This document shows positions 34,969 through 46,551 of a DNA stretch of 64,000 bases, one piece after another. Each line of letters begins with the position of its first letter. Position 1 is the stretch's first letter. Below the pieces are notes generated by a model that saw only the letters and a program-made list of their open reading frames with translations, ran no database searches and was not told the DNA's origin. The translations under genes and the position numbers were made by a program. Origin of the DNA: Macrocybe gigantea (taxonomy: Eukaryota > Basidiomycota > Agaricomycetes > Agaricales > Callistosporiaceae); assembly GCA_011319805.1 (NCBI GenBank), contig SJRY01000271.1, positions 62,001 through 126,000 of the forward strand, in the 5' to 3' direction.

Positions 34969-36436
34969 CTACCATGTCAATCTCACTTCAAAAGTCGGCA
35001 TGTCAATGTCATGATCCTGTAGTTCCTGCGAGCTTGAATCAGCCCTCTGGTGACGCGTCGTCGCGAATCGCTGACTCAGTTCAAAATTAGGTATTGAGAG
35101 TGATGTGTCGTTCCAGAATGCCGGAGCAGCGACATGATCTTGGCCGAATAGTGCCCGTGCATTCAGCGCTGTGAGAAGGGTATTGGAATATCTAAGCAAG
35201 GTCCATGAGAAGTGTTCGGAAAATAATCGGAGAAACCTTGCATTTTCGCTAACATGAGAAAACTGAAATTATGGAAGTAAGCTTTCACATGTCGGCGTTC
35301 GGGACATGTAAAGGACTTACGGAAGGAAGTGCATGTTATTGTCTGGGTATACTACGAAAAGTATAAGCTCCACTAGCGCAACGACGCTGGTGGCCATTCC
35401 AGTTTCAATCGTCAGGGTGATGAGTTTTTGAAGCAAAGAACTTGTCTCTTTGAAAGCCGTTTTGGAGCTCGCGTTGAAGAGCTATTTCACTTCTTTTCAG
35501 AAAAGGGAAATCATCAGATTGATAACAATCATACGTACTATTAGAACCATCGTAATTGTTATGAGCAGGTCGACGAGAGAACTACCTCCAAGCCACACCT
35601 GAACGTCCGTTTAGCGGGTGAGCACAGAGAGACGGAAGCTGCTCACGATAACGAAAGGTTTGAGGCCGCTCAGATTGGCGATACCGAGCGCCAACCCCTA
35701 GAGAAGTCTGTTTATGATGGTTCACGTCAAACTCAATTGTGTCATTCACATGTATTCCACAATAAGAAGCCATTGCCCACGCAAGCAGGGAGACCTAATG
35801 TACGCCAGGCAGCTCAGCGAATGTAAAGCCCGTTGCTGAGCAACGACTATCACCTACCACAACGATTATTCCGGGAACCACCATAAACCCCCTTAATTTC
35901 CATATTCTCCAGCAGAAAAAGCAGTGTACACATGATGCGACTGAAAAGCAAAATTAGCCAGTGTGCAGGAAAACGCTGCTATGAAATTGTTCCACCCAAT
36001 CCAGAGAGTAATGGGACACCTCCGAGAGGCCAGTCCAAGGGAGTGAGTTCTGCTACGTTACCCCAACCCTTGGCTAAGACATTCCAAGCTGCTATAGTTG
36101 CCAGGATGGTGATCAACGTGTCCACCAGAAAGAGAAACCAGACTTCGCAATGCGTCAGCATGTATACTTTAGTGGTCTTCTGTTGATAGCACACACCTAG
36201 AAATTTAAGCCATCGTGGATCATTTCTGAACCGCAGATGGTAGATGACTATATCGACACTGGTTAGTGACAAACAAAGGGTACCAGAAGGAAAGGAAGAA
36301 CGTACAGAGTTGCATGATTAAGATACCATACAGCCCATAGCCGAAGAAATTACCGAGCAACTTTTGTAAGACAAAGCGTGAGCCGTTTTTTCCTGATATA
36401 AAGACGCCGACAGACCATAGGCCCCGTACTGGTCAT
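34969..36436 (-). CDS. DUF6534-like seven-helix integral membrane protein
   Basis: Multi-exon membrane protein of a family abundant in Agaricomycetes and of unknown function. Motifs in order: LLGNFFGYGLYGILIMQL (first helix), IYHLRFRNDPRWLKFL, LVDTLITILATIAAWNVL, a second set of helices around FFCWRIWKLRGFMVVPG, SLVDLLITITMVLI, LQKLITLTIETGMATSVVAL, and the ending SNTLLTALNARALFG before a Ser-rich cytosolic tail. The NxxxNxLNxR block is the family signature. The start is uncertain: an ATG at 36436 splices in frame across 36391-36429, and 36449 would need a base change in an A run. Transport or sensing is possible but not shown. Confidence 0.75.
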
Positions 36437-36897
36437 CTTCGTCAGCCATAAGTCGACCAGAGATGATGTATAGTGCTCACAGGAGAGAAACGTCGCTCGG
36501 AATGGCCGAGTCGGACATGGGGGAACGCGCAAGGGTCGCAAGCCTCGACTCTTCCCTACTTGTCCATTAGGCTCTTAAATATAAAGGAGCACCAAAAATT
36601 GCTCAGCACAATGTGACCTTCTGATCGCATCACCAGAAGGAGCAAAACGCAATATATTGGGCATGCTATGGGAGGATCAGATCTGCCCTTCTTGATCTGG
36701 CTGCTATATAACCTACGACATCGCTGAGTGACCGTTATATTTCGGAATATTTCTTGATCATGTTCGTACTGTCCTTCAGAGCAAACTGGGCTGGAAATTA
36801 AGCAACGAGACTGGAGCGAAAAGGGCAAGAACTTGAAGATCATCGGAAGGATAAATGGGGTATAAAGATAACCACTGGCTAATGCCTTTCAGGTTAG

Positions 36898-37137
36898 TTA
36901 AAAATCATCCATGGAAGGACATGTTTTCGGCCCATCGCCACTGAAGAGCGAGCTGGATTGACATGCCTCAGCCAAAAACTGGGTCATGTCGAAGCCGCCC
37001 AAGTCACCTATTGACCCTCCAATATTTTCAATGGCATTTAAACCGTGGAATAGAAGGCACGTTGGTGACGCTGTCGAGCAGAAGTCGGTCAACGCAGAGA
37101 TTGGAGAAGAGAAAACGCCGGACCAGAGCAATGACAC
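36898..37137 (-). CDS. Possible small Cys-containing protein, unsupported
   Basis: 79-codon open frame starting MSLLWSGVFSSPISAL with five cysteines. No signal peptide that looks convincing, no recognisable family, and no splice partner was found. It may be chance. Confidence 0.2.
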   Translation of the reverse strand: MSLLWSGVFSSPISALTDFCSTASPTCLLFHGLNAIENIGGSIGDLGGFDMTQFLAEACQSSSLFSGDGPKTCPSMDDF

Positions 37138-37164
37138 CCGTCATCCACGGTTTCCCATTGGTGG

Positions 37165-37190
37165 CGAGATATAACGTCGAGATATAACGT
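37165..37190. repeat. 13-bp perfect tandem repeat, two copies
   Basis: CGAGATATAACGT occurs twice head to tail, about 255 bp before the SAM50 start. It could be a regulatory site pair or a simple duplication. Confidence 0.8.
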
Positions 37191-37445
37191 CAGAGGCTTA
37201 GCCATGGTTCTGATGGCGGTGGTACGTCGTCCATTCTCTGCGCGCTGTCCGTTCTATGCGCGCTGGCGACGCTCGACGCGTTATTTCAACGCCGACGCCA
37301 CACCATGTGGAGCGGTCAATATGTTGCAAATTCTGAAGGCCAGCACAACCGATCACGTGAGCTCGATCACGCCCTGAGCTCTGCCTTTTTCCTCCGAACT
37401 CCACCATCTTGCCATCTCACTGGACCGACGGCAGCTTACGACAGT

Positions 37446-39287
37446 ATGGAAGACGTAAAGGCACCGCCGTTAAAACCTCCATTGCGCAAGACGTCTGCGC
37501 CCCGTGACCAGGAGCCAGACGACGTGGATAAAATAATGAAATGGCAGGAGGAGCGTTTGGCGCGCAAACTAAGAGGGCAGTATGAGTCCGCCGTTATGCA
37601 CCTAGCAGAAGTCGTGCGTTATTATCTCCTGTCTTCATACAGTAACTGACCGGATTTACCTAGGTTAATAGTAACCTAAATACTCCTTTGAACATATCTG
37701 CTGTTCGCGTCGAAGGCGCTGGTCACACGCGCAGCTCATTTCTTGGCTTCTTGATAAATCCTATCCTCAGCGCCAACCAAAACACCCACAGCGATTTAGA
37801 ATCTGTGCTTCATACCACAAGGCGTATATCCCATATACTGCAAAAGTCTGATATTTTCAGTAACGTCGAGGCCAAAATTGACCGGGCCAGAGACGTTCTA
37901 GCCGGCGATGGCGACGTGGATCTCGTGTTCAAAACTCGTGAAAGAGGCCGGCTCTATTTGAATACTTCAACAGAGCTTGGCAACAACGAAGGGAGCGCGG
38001 TACGGCATCTGACATCTTACCTCTTCCCATTCACTAAGGCATGAGGGTAGGCTGCAACAGGGCGCATAAGAAATGTTTTTGGAGGAGCAGAGACCTTGGA
38101 AGCGCACGTCGCATTCGGAACGAAGACTCGAAAATCTTTCCGCGCGTCGCTGACTGCCCCCATCACGCCATCCCTTAATACCTTTGGTGAACTGTCGGTT
38201 TACGGTATGGAGAAGGACAATACTTCTTTTGCAAGCTGTATGGAAGGCCTTCGCGGTTTACGGGCCGTCGTCAGGGTGAGCTAGGTTAGAATCAGGTCCA
38301 TGTGCATCATGCCTATATTCATATGTCACGTCAGACCGGAGCGAATAACTCAGGTGCACATGAAGTTGCATATGAAGCTGTGCTCAGACACATAGCGGGC
38401 CTCACTCCAACTGCTTCCATTAGGTCTGTTAATTTATTTCCCTCTCGACGAAGTAACCTGAAGTCATTTCAGCATCCGAGAATCTGCCGGCCAGACGTCC
38501 AAGTCTTCCATTTCGCACACGTACACTATCGATACTCGTGACGATCGCCTAATGACGACACGAGGCTATTATACGAAGCTATCGAACGAATATGCAGGCT
38601 TAGGGGGTGACGCATCTTTCTATAAAATGGAGTTGGAGGGACAAATTTCAAGACCAATTGCCAAGGGAATCGTCAGTACATGTAGTTTTTATTTTTCCGC
38701 TGTCTTTACGCCAAACCTTTTGTCCGCAGTCATTATCTCTAGCCGCCCGATCCGGGCTGTTATGGGGCATTTCTAAACCAACGCTATTTTCTGACCGTTT
38801 TCAACTGGGAGGACCGACATCTATCCGGTCGTTTAGAGCAAACAGCATGGGCCCTCAAGACGGATGTGCGTACTAATCTCTTGTTTTCCACTGGATACAA
38901 CGTTCACCCACATTCAGCTGATTCGCTTGGGGGAGATATTCACTGGTCGGGCGGTATAAGCATGATTTCGGATATTCCTAATAGGCCTCACTGGCCTGTC
39001 AAGAGCCATGTATGGGTGAACGTCGGAAGATTGGATGTTTTGGACCAAAGTGAGCGTATGTTTGGAGCGGATGTATGCTACTCCAAACTCAATGATGTTT
39101 AAGGTCAATCCTTGATTTCAAATGTGCGAAGCACGCTTTCGCGTCCGTCTGTGTCCGTTGGATTCGGCCTTATATATCGATTTGACCCCATACGCGTTGA
39201 GGTCAATTTGGAGTACCTCTAGTCGCGAGTAAAAGCGATGGCGCTCGGAAAGGCCTCCAAGTCGGCATGGGATTAGAATTCCTGTAG
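37446..39287 (+). CDS. SAM50: Mitochondrial outer-membrane assembly protein SAM50 (Omp85 family)
   Basis: Core beta-barrel of the SAM complex, which folds beta-barrel proteins into the mitochondrial outer membrane. The start MEDVKAPPLKPP precedes a POTRA-like segment (NISAVRVEGAGHTR, TTRRISHILQKSDIFSNV, VDLVFKTRERGRLYL). The barrel region shows NVFGGAETLEAHVAFG, KSFRASLTAPI, YTIDTRDDRLMTTRGYYTKL, the conserved FQLGGPTSIRSFR loop, and WSGGISMISDIP. Six introns with normal ends restore this order (for example 37614-37663, 38000-38050). Near 39204 one base must be missing, since only then does the last strand read VNFGVPLV and end in MGLEFL at 39287, the terminal beta-signal. Confidence 0.92.
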
Positions 39288-39851
39288 TTGATTTACTCGG
39301 AACACCCGAATTTCTTATTTACCGGCTGTCGCGACGTTATGGCCCTTTTACATGGGGGGCGTGGTGCCTCGGATTTCTTATTTGGATACTAATCATTATT
39401 TTCTTTTTAGAACAAATAGATCATATGTCTTTTGACACAAGACGATCTTGAAGACCTCATGACCTCAGGTGTTCGATGCATAAGTCCGCGTCCTGCGATT
39501 ATGCATTTACGAAAAGCCCCTCATCCTTCAACGTATTACTCATGCCGGGCGTCAGTTGCCTCTTGTGTTGACGCTTCGCATATCTCCTGTAGAGCAGGTT
39601 TGCATGAAATTAGGAGCCCGGTGCACTATGTGCATCTTTACTATTATCGAGTCTTGGCGCGACTTAGAGTCGGTGCTTCTTCCCAGGTTGCCGGACCGCT
39701 CACTTTCGCCGGAGGTCGAAAGAATCCAACCTCGTATGCACGACAATTCTTCTCCGGAATAACCTAACATTCCTAGCGGGCCGCCAATCTTATTTAAGGG
39801 TGTGCTTTCCTGTGAAAAAAGGCCAGTTACCCTTCACTGGAACACTCGACC
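39288..39851. other. Intergenic stretch upstream of the GH51 gene
   Basis: 564 bp. Open frames on both strands lack protein character. The right end has CCAAT and a TATTTAA box before the GH51 start. Confidence 0.5.
39791..39797 (+). promoter_or_regulatory. TATA-like box of the GH51 gene
   Basis: TATTTAA lies 55 bp before the ATG at 39852, with GCCAAT just upstream. Confidence 0.5.
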
Positions 39852-42800
39852 ATGCTCAAGCTTTTCTACGCTGCTCTCGGTCTTCTGGCTTCGCTCCAGG
39901 TCGTCCATGCTGTGACCGTCTCGGTCAGCGCAACAGCCCACCACCCCATACCGACAACACTATGTGAGCATGTCCTCGTTCGGTAAATCAACCGCTGACT
40001 TGAAGCAGGGGGCCAGATGTTTGAGGCAAGTTTGGATATTAAAGGATAGATGAATAACTGTGATCAATACTTCCGTTCTTCGCAGGATATTAGTGTGAGT
40101 GGCATCCCACCGGACTTCGCGCTTGGACTTACTGGATCATCCATTTAGCACGTAAGGATCATCATAATCCCGCATGCTCACGCATGATGTGACGCCAAAA
40201 TTCCTTTGTATAGAGCGGAGACGGTGGCTTGTATGCCGAATGTGAGATTTCGTGTGCCTTCGTCTAGTCAAGTTGCTGACAATTGTTCCGCGCACCAGTG
40301 CTTCAAAATAGGGCGTTCCAACAAGTAACACCTGGTACTTCCTCATTATGCCGTCCTACGCACGAAGTTTCATACGAAGGCAGGCACTACTGGGGCGCTG
40401 GCTGGTTGGCAGGCTCTCAACGGAGGTCAAATCAGCGTCCTCCGAGAAACAACTGCGGTCTCAGCTGCCCTTCCTAATGCTCTTCACCTTACTGTCCCTG
40501 CCGGCAGGACTGGTGGAGTCGGTTTTGCTAACACTGGCCTTTCGGGTAAGACCCACGCCCGCCAGAGAATAGCCAAAAGAGCTCATGGACAGGATAGGTA
40601 TCAAGGTGACTGCCGGTTCGACCTATACCGCATCTTTCTACTACAGGTTCCCCACCGCAACAAGTTTCCGCGGAAATGCTGTCGTTACCCTACAAACCAC
40701 AGGTGGTCAAGTCCTGGCTACGTCTAACGTCGCAATCTCTGGAGCCCAAACTTCATGGCTCCAGGTTACCACCCAATTGAGACCGACAACAACGCCCGGC
40801 TCTACATCAAATTTATTCACAATCACGGTCGATGGTGCTGCCACGTCTGGACAATCAATCAATTTCGCCATGCTTTCTTTATTCCCTCCCACTTTCAAAA
40901 ACAGGCCCAATGGGATGCGAGTGGACATTGCAGAGGTTAGATGCAACCCTCAATACTCGAATACTATACCTGTGAATTTGAATTCTGATCAAGCCTTCAG
41001 GCACTCGCCGAAATGGGTCCGTCATTCTTCCGATTCCCTGGTAAGCCACGCTGGTATCTGGCTCTTCTTGCTGCGTGTTAAACTGCTATATCTGAGGTGG
41101 AAACAATCTCGAGGGGCAAACGGTTGCGACGAGGTGGCAATGGAATGCTACGGTAAGTGATTCCTTGAGTGCCTGAGTGTATATCACCTAATGACCTGGA
41201 TAGGTCGGACCCTTAGTCAACCGGCCTGGTGAGAATCCGTCATTGTGGATCGTCTGTTCGTCGTTCAACAGAGAATAGGACGCGCTGGTGACTGGGGTTA
41301 CATAAATACCGAGTGAGTGTTGCGACGAACACCTGACACCGAAAAATGCTCATTCAACGTAGTGGTCTTGGTCTATTGGAATATTTGCTCTGGTGCGAAG
41401 ACGTCGGTATGACACCTATAATGGCAGTTTGGGCGGGTTAATACTAGCTGCACGTTTTAATGCTAGCAAGTTCTAATGCATATGATAATCCAGGATTTGC
41501 GCTAGGAGGGACCAGTGTTGCCCAGAATGCCCTGCAACCCTACATTCAACAAGCCATCGACCAGGTTGGCATAACACTCCAACTTTCAGCGACTTTATGA
41601 ATTCAGCGATTTTCAGATCAACTTCGTCGTCGGTGACCCGAATACAAGTGCACCTGGTAGGATAATTTCCTGGTGGGTGACTACTCGTATTCACGCTATC
41701 GTAGCGGCGTTGAGAGCGTCTCTGGGTCATTCTGCACCGTTCAATCTGCAATACGTGGAGATAGGCAATGAGGTAAGTCTTGTGTTGCGGTAATGACGAG
41801 TCGCTAATCTTCCTTCAAGGATTTCTTCGCTTCGTCAACGTGCGCACTTGCCGAAGCTTGATGGCAGCCCATGAAGTTAATCATGTCATTATAGATACAC
41901 CTACAGATGGACGAACTTCGTCAATGCCCTCAAAGCTCAATTCCCGAACATTCGTATGTTCCTGCACTCTGTCCCTGTTGGGTATTCTCATTGAATTTTC
42001 CTACGGATTTCATCGCTACGACTAACCCTGGTAATCCTGTATTGACGCCCAAACCGACGGAGTATGATAACCACGTTTACCAAACGCCAAGTAATAACAT
42101 TGCCTGTTCTTCATATGCCACCACTTATTCCAATGCATAGCCTGGTTTGCTCAAAATTCCTTCCAGTATGACAGTGTTGCGGTATTGAGATCCCTATTCA
42201 AACTCATGCATCTGACTCATGAATACCACGCAGCGGGACGGAACGAAGTATTTCGAGGTATCGCCAATACGTTTCTGCCTCCATAATTACCTTGACTGAA
42301 TCCCCTGAAAGGGAGAGTATGCGGCGATTTCTACCAATTCCAGCGATATTTTCGGGTCCCCGGCCACTGGTCGATTGACCTTCCCAACAATGCAAAGCTA
42401 GTCTCCCTTTTCTTTTCTCTCAATCAAAATGAAAATGACACCAAACTTTTTACAGGCGCAGCTGGAGAGGCAGCTTTCATGACAGGCTTGGAACGAAACG
42501 CCGACATCGTGTAAGAGCATTATTTTGAAGTACCAGCATATCTCATTTTCTTGGCAGTTTCGCGGCGTCCTATGCTCCGTTGTTGAACGTAAGTTTTCAA
42601 GGCAACAGAATATTTATCTGTTCTTGTGCTAAGGCCTGTGTAGCATGTTTCTAACTCTCAATGGGTACGTCAATTATACGCTGGGCCTGCCCAAGTTAAC
42701 CTTCTCTGCAGACGCCGAACCTTGTCAGCTTCGAGTACGTCCAGTACAGCCTTCTGTTGGATTAAAAACTCAACGCGATTCCTCAGTGCCGGTAATGTCT

Positions 42801-43272
42801 ACCGATCGACAAGCTTCTACGCGCAAAAGGCAAGTGACGAGACCTCGAGACATTGTTCGTCTCACGGTTCCTTCTAGTTGTTCAGTCTGAATCGTGGCGA
42901 TGAATATCTGCCAAGCACTCTTCCAGACCGTACCGGCACACTTTTCTGGAGCGTCGTCCGGAAGAGGTCGACGAGTCAAATCATTATCAAGGTATGTCAA
43001 TATATGCCGAGAATTTGACAGGCGTTTGGAATAAGTCTGCATAGGTCGCTAACACGGTCGGAACCGCCGCTCCGTTGACCTTCGTACTTCCATTTAACAC
43101 GGTCGCCACCACTGGAACTGCACAAGTTATTACTGGTGCCGCTACAGCCAGCAACAGCCCGAGCACGCCGAACGCGGTCACCCCAGTCACCAGCAATATC
43201 GCGACCGGGAAGACTTTCAATTACAATGCCCCTGGATTCAGTGTTAGTGTGTTGACCTTCACGGCGCAGTAG
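39852..43272 (+). CDS. Secreted alpha-L-arabinofuranosidase, family GH51
   Basis: Removes arabinose side chains from xylan, arabinan and similar plant polysaccharides; secreted. The signal peptide [20 protein letters not shown] is followed by [11 protein letters not shown] and WGQMFEDIS with GDGGLYAE, the GH51 start. A CBM-like N-terminal region contains TASFYYRFP. The catalytic barrel has [17 protein letters not shown], the acid/base glutamate in VEIGNED and the nucleophile in YFEGEYAA. The C-terminal beta domain ends [10 protein letters not shown]. About a dozen short introns. Two of them, 40026-40085 and 42397-42455, join in frame only with GC-AG ends. The stop is 40 bp from the stop of the convergent HDAC gene. 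Confidence 0.93.
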
Positions 43273-43311
43273 GGAAGGTCACTACACCGATCTTTCCCTC
43301 CTTTCCCCTCT

Positions 43312-44942
43312 TCAAGAGTGGCAAGCTAGCGTCCGTTCCTTTAAGAATGTGATAATGTCTTCGTAGTGTGCTTCCAGAAAATCTAGGTATTCATTCGAAT
43401 TCTGGTCTTGCATATTTCCCGGTGGCACGTCGAGCTATAAGCGTGTCATCCGACCCAATTCGACAAAAATAATGAGGAACTGACGGTAAAGGATGGGCCA
43501 TAAAGAGGGAACCCCGCATGATCAGGAATTTCCGTTTCTAAATCTAGATTCTGTCCCAACTATGGCACATGAACTAGGGCATCACAAAAAAAGCTATCAG
43601 GGACGAACCATAATAGATGTCAGATAAGCCCAAGCACGAGCAGCATTTGCCGAATGGTAGCCGCCTAAGCGAGTCAGTCGTTGACCCGATTTCATGATAA
43701 AAAAAAATACCTCCACCTAAGAACAGCTTTTTGCCTTTCCAGTCTTGAACGATCCGAGATATACACCAACCCATTGAGCCAGTAGATGTACCAAGAGACC
43801 AGTTGAAAGTCCCACAAGGATCCCCAGCGAGTGCATCGACACCACATTGGATGACGACGTAATCAGGATCGAAGGCGGCCTTGACACGCTCTATGATATG
43901 CCATATTCTGTGGTAGGTACTATCAGAAGCACCTTGCTTGAGTGGCAATGACAGAGTGAAAAGGTCAGAGGAATTGATATCATTCAAAGGGGTCGAAACC
44001 TGAGCAAGGGAAGACGAAGGAAGAAACCTGGTGCTGCGTGATGCACACTCAACGTCTATATCATGAGAGGTTAAATTGACAGTCACAGGAAAATGCATAC
44101 GATAATACCAGAATCTGAGAGGCCACGCTTGAGCTCCGTGAATGAAAAGCCTCGGACACCGCATCAGAAAAATGCAGGTCAAGATCGAGGTACATTATTC
44201 TAGGTTTTCGCGTGCTGGGACTGTCCGATCCGGGCGATGGCAGAGTCATGGATGAACGCTTCAAAGCCATAAGGGCTAGGATACAGTCAGCAACGTAGCA
44301 AAAACCTGATGCTTGAGATTTTTTAGCGTGATGCCTGGACGGTTCGTGTCAGCCAGGATGGAACTTCCATCTCAGTTCTGAGCTAAAGAAGCACTGAAAT
44401 CGACCTGCCACCATCCCAGCATATCGCAATATCATTGAGACCTCTTGTCAGGGTTTGGACAGCAGTCAAAGTCGCCCCAGCCACCAGGGGAACATATTCA
44501 TGCAGACCGAGGAACGGCGGGCAATCCTTCGAAACCAGTTGGACAGTTGATTGCTTCACGAACAACTAGGTGCTCACATCCTCGAGTCCATACAGAGCGA
44601 CGTCCGCGGTCGCTGAGACAGAGTTTTTAGGATCGAGGACGAAGTCGAGATATTCGCGAGTATGGTACATAGAAAGTTCTTTGTAAGTCGCCCGAGTCGG
44701 CGTCACCACTTGAAGGCGAGCATTATCAGAAAATTCAGGGGACATGAGGCCTAACGCATTGATGAGAGAATGAACGATCATGGATCGCTTTCGGTTGGAA
44801 GGCAAAAGTGAAGATATCTAAATCACGTCCAGGCCATGTTCGACTAAGCGCTGATTCTGCGACCACGACAGAAGTGGCCCCCGACCTTGGCGAGCTCTTG
44901 GGAAGCTACATATGCCACAGTTTTTTGAGGCATTTGGGACAT
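43312..44942 (-). CDS. Class I histone deacetylase (HDAC8/Hos1-like)
   Basis: Zinc-dependent deacetylase. The start MSQMPQKTVAYVAS is joined to LLPSNRKRSMIVHSLINALGL, typical of the HDAC8/Hos1 branch. Catalytic motifs: GGRHHAKKSQASGFCYVAD with the paired His, the zinc-binding D and H in DLDLHFSDAVSEAF, VIQCGVDALAGDP with the third ligand, and GGGGYHSANAARAW with the transition-state Tyr. The end LDFLEAHYEDIITFLKERT lies past two introns. In most class I enzymes the second motif reads HHGDGV, while here it reads HFSDAV; the ligands themselves are kept. It is convergent with GH51 and starts 94 bp after the transaldolase stop. Confidence 0.9.
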
Positions 44943-45036
44943 TGCAAGCTTGAGTTTGTTTGGTCAAATATGTTCAAACGCTCTTCCAAGTCATCAAGTA
45001 TCCTATCCTAGTAGTCAACCGAGTACGAAGTCCACT

Positions 45037-46395
45037 CTAAGGCCACTGGCCGTTCCATTCCACACCCCGTTTCCCCGACCGAATGAATTCTTCTGTTTTT
45101 TTCTCCCAAGATTCAAATATTGTCAGTGCATCCACAACCTTCCTGGATATCTCAGGCTCCTCCATGAAAGCTTCTTTCAAAAGGACCGCGTCGTTCTCGA
45201 GGTAATTTTTAGCTTGTGCGGGCGTGTCAGATAAGACACAACTATGTCATAGGGATCCCAGTAGTTACCTTTTGGAGGTTGAGGAAGGGACATATTCAGA
45301 GTTAGTTCGCTTTCAGGGACTGGGGGTAACAATGCCAATTGGTCAAGCAGAGCACCCGAGATAGTTAAATGATCAGGACGGAAAGAGGCCAGAGCAAGGA
45401 CCTGTCAAGGGCTAAGCTGCAAACTAGATATTAGCTAGTTGAATATTCACCTCCGCTGTAGTCACAATACTGCCAAGTGCGACTGCGACGTTAGTACTTA
45501 TGCATACAGGTAAATCGTGGCTTGCCTCGCTGGCATGACGAGGGTCTTTGATCCTTTCAGGGCACGTACAACGGATCGGACGATAGGTGACATGGGATGT
45601 TGTGCCGGTATGTCTGAGTATTTTCTCCAGGTCTTTGGTTCCGTATGCACTCGCAATTCTGACAAAACATTGAGCCACATTACAGGGAAGAGTTCTGTGT
45701 GAAATTCTGACCATTAAAGTAAGGCGCAACGTAGATGCAGCCAGCTTGTTCCGCAGCTTGAGCCTGTGGAAGAGAAAAGAGGCACGTCGCAAGTGTGTTT
45801 ATGTCTGCATCCCGTAAGACCTTGCACGCTAGGAGAGATTCTGGAGTGGCAGGTATTTTAATGCATACTCTATCCCTACAAATTTTCGGCATGTTCAATC
45901 CAAACGTGCACGCATGAACATCGGCACGTACTTTGGAATGCCATGAGCTTCGAAGAGTGCTACCAATCTCTTGGCTTGATCGACGGTGCGTTCCACGTTA
46001 TATGCCACAGATGGCGAGGTTTGCGCATGAACCTTTCCTTTTAAATGTGGGTATACTTGTTTTGCGAGTAATACAGTCTGAGTGATCAAGTCTGCAATGA
46101 GAAGAAAAGCCGGATGCTGTTATAGGGCACTGCAGACCAGAACATCTATGACATGGTGAAGGTAACCCTGCGGATCAGCGTCTGCAGAGTTGTTCTGATT
46201 GTTAACATATGCAATTGCGTCCTTGACAAGAGGTGCGCTGTCCGGTTGAATCGTTTGAAGATAGACCAAGGCTTGATTTGAAGTCATATCGGAGAAGACT
46301 TCGGTCGGGGTGGTATGTTTGATGGTCACGGTTGGATCCATAGAATCAACGTCGACCGTAACGACGGATCTAATCTGGGAAAGCAAGTTAGACAT
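45037..46395 (-). CDS. Transaldolase-family enzyme
   Basis: Class I aldolase fold of the transaldolase family. The start MSNLLSQIRSVVTVDVDSMD is followed by TSNQALVYLQ, HAQTSPSVAYN, the Schiff-base lysine in VCIKIPATPE, and INTLATCLFSLPQAQAA with IYVAPYFNE. The C-terminal exons give LTISGALLDQLALLPP and end VEWNGQWP. In pentose metabolism such enzymes move a dihydroxyacetone unit between sugar phosphates. This one belongs to a branch that differs from the housekeeping transaldolase, so the substrate is an inference. One intron (45470-45525) has a GC donor with a TACTAAC branch site. It shares a 156-bp divergent promoter with SIN1. Confidence 0.88.
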
Positions 46396-46551
46396 GTTGG
46401 ACGATGGAGAAGGAGTTGAAATGGTAGTCTGGTGGCCATGTCGTTCCTGTTAAAGGCGAGAAGCTGTGGCCAACCAATCGGTCTTCAGCGATCATGAGAT
46501 CACGTGTCAACACTTCGGACCGTCGACCTGAACTCGTAACGTCGATGCGCA

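Larger units (their letters stand above)
36437..37445. promoter_or_regulatory. Divergent intergenic region, DUF6534-like gene / SAM50
   Basis: About 1 kb between divergent genes. It contains a weak minus-strand open frame at 36898-37137 and a perfect 13-bp direct repeat at 37165-37190. No other coding signal. Confidence 0.45.

Noticed and set aside
30724..36436. A secondary-metabolite cluster around the MFS and MATE genes
   Set aside because: No polyketide synthase, NRPS, terpene synthase or P450 was found, and a mitochondrial ribosomal protein sits in the middle.
39432..39767. Plus-strand open frame upstream of GH51
   Set aside because: Random-looking composition, opposed by equal frames on the other strand, and located directly in the GH51 promoter region.
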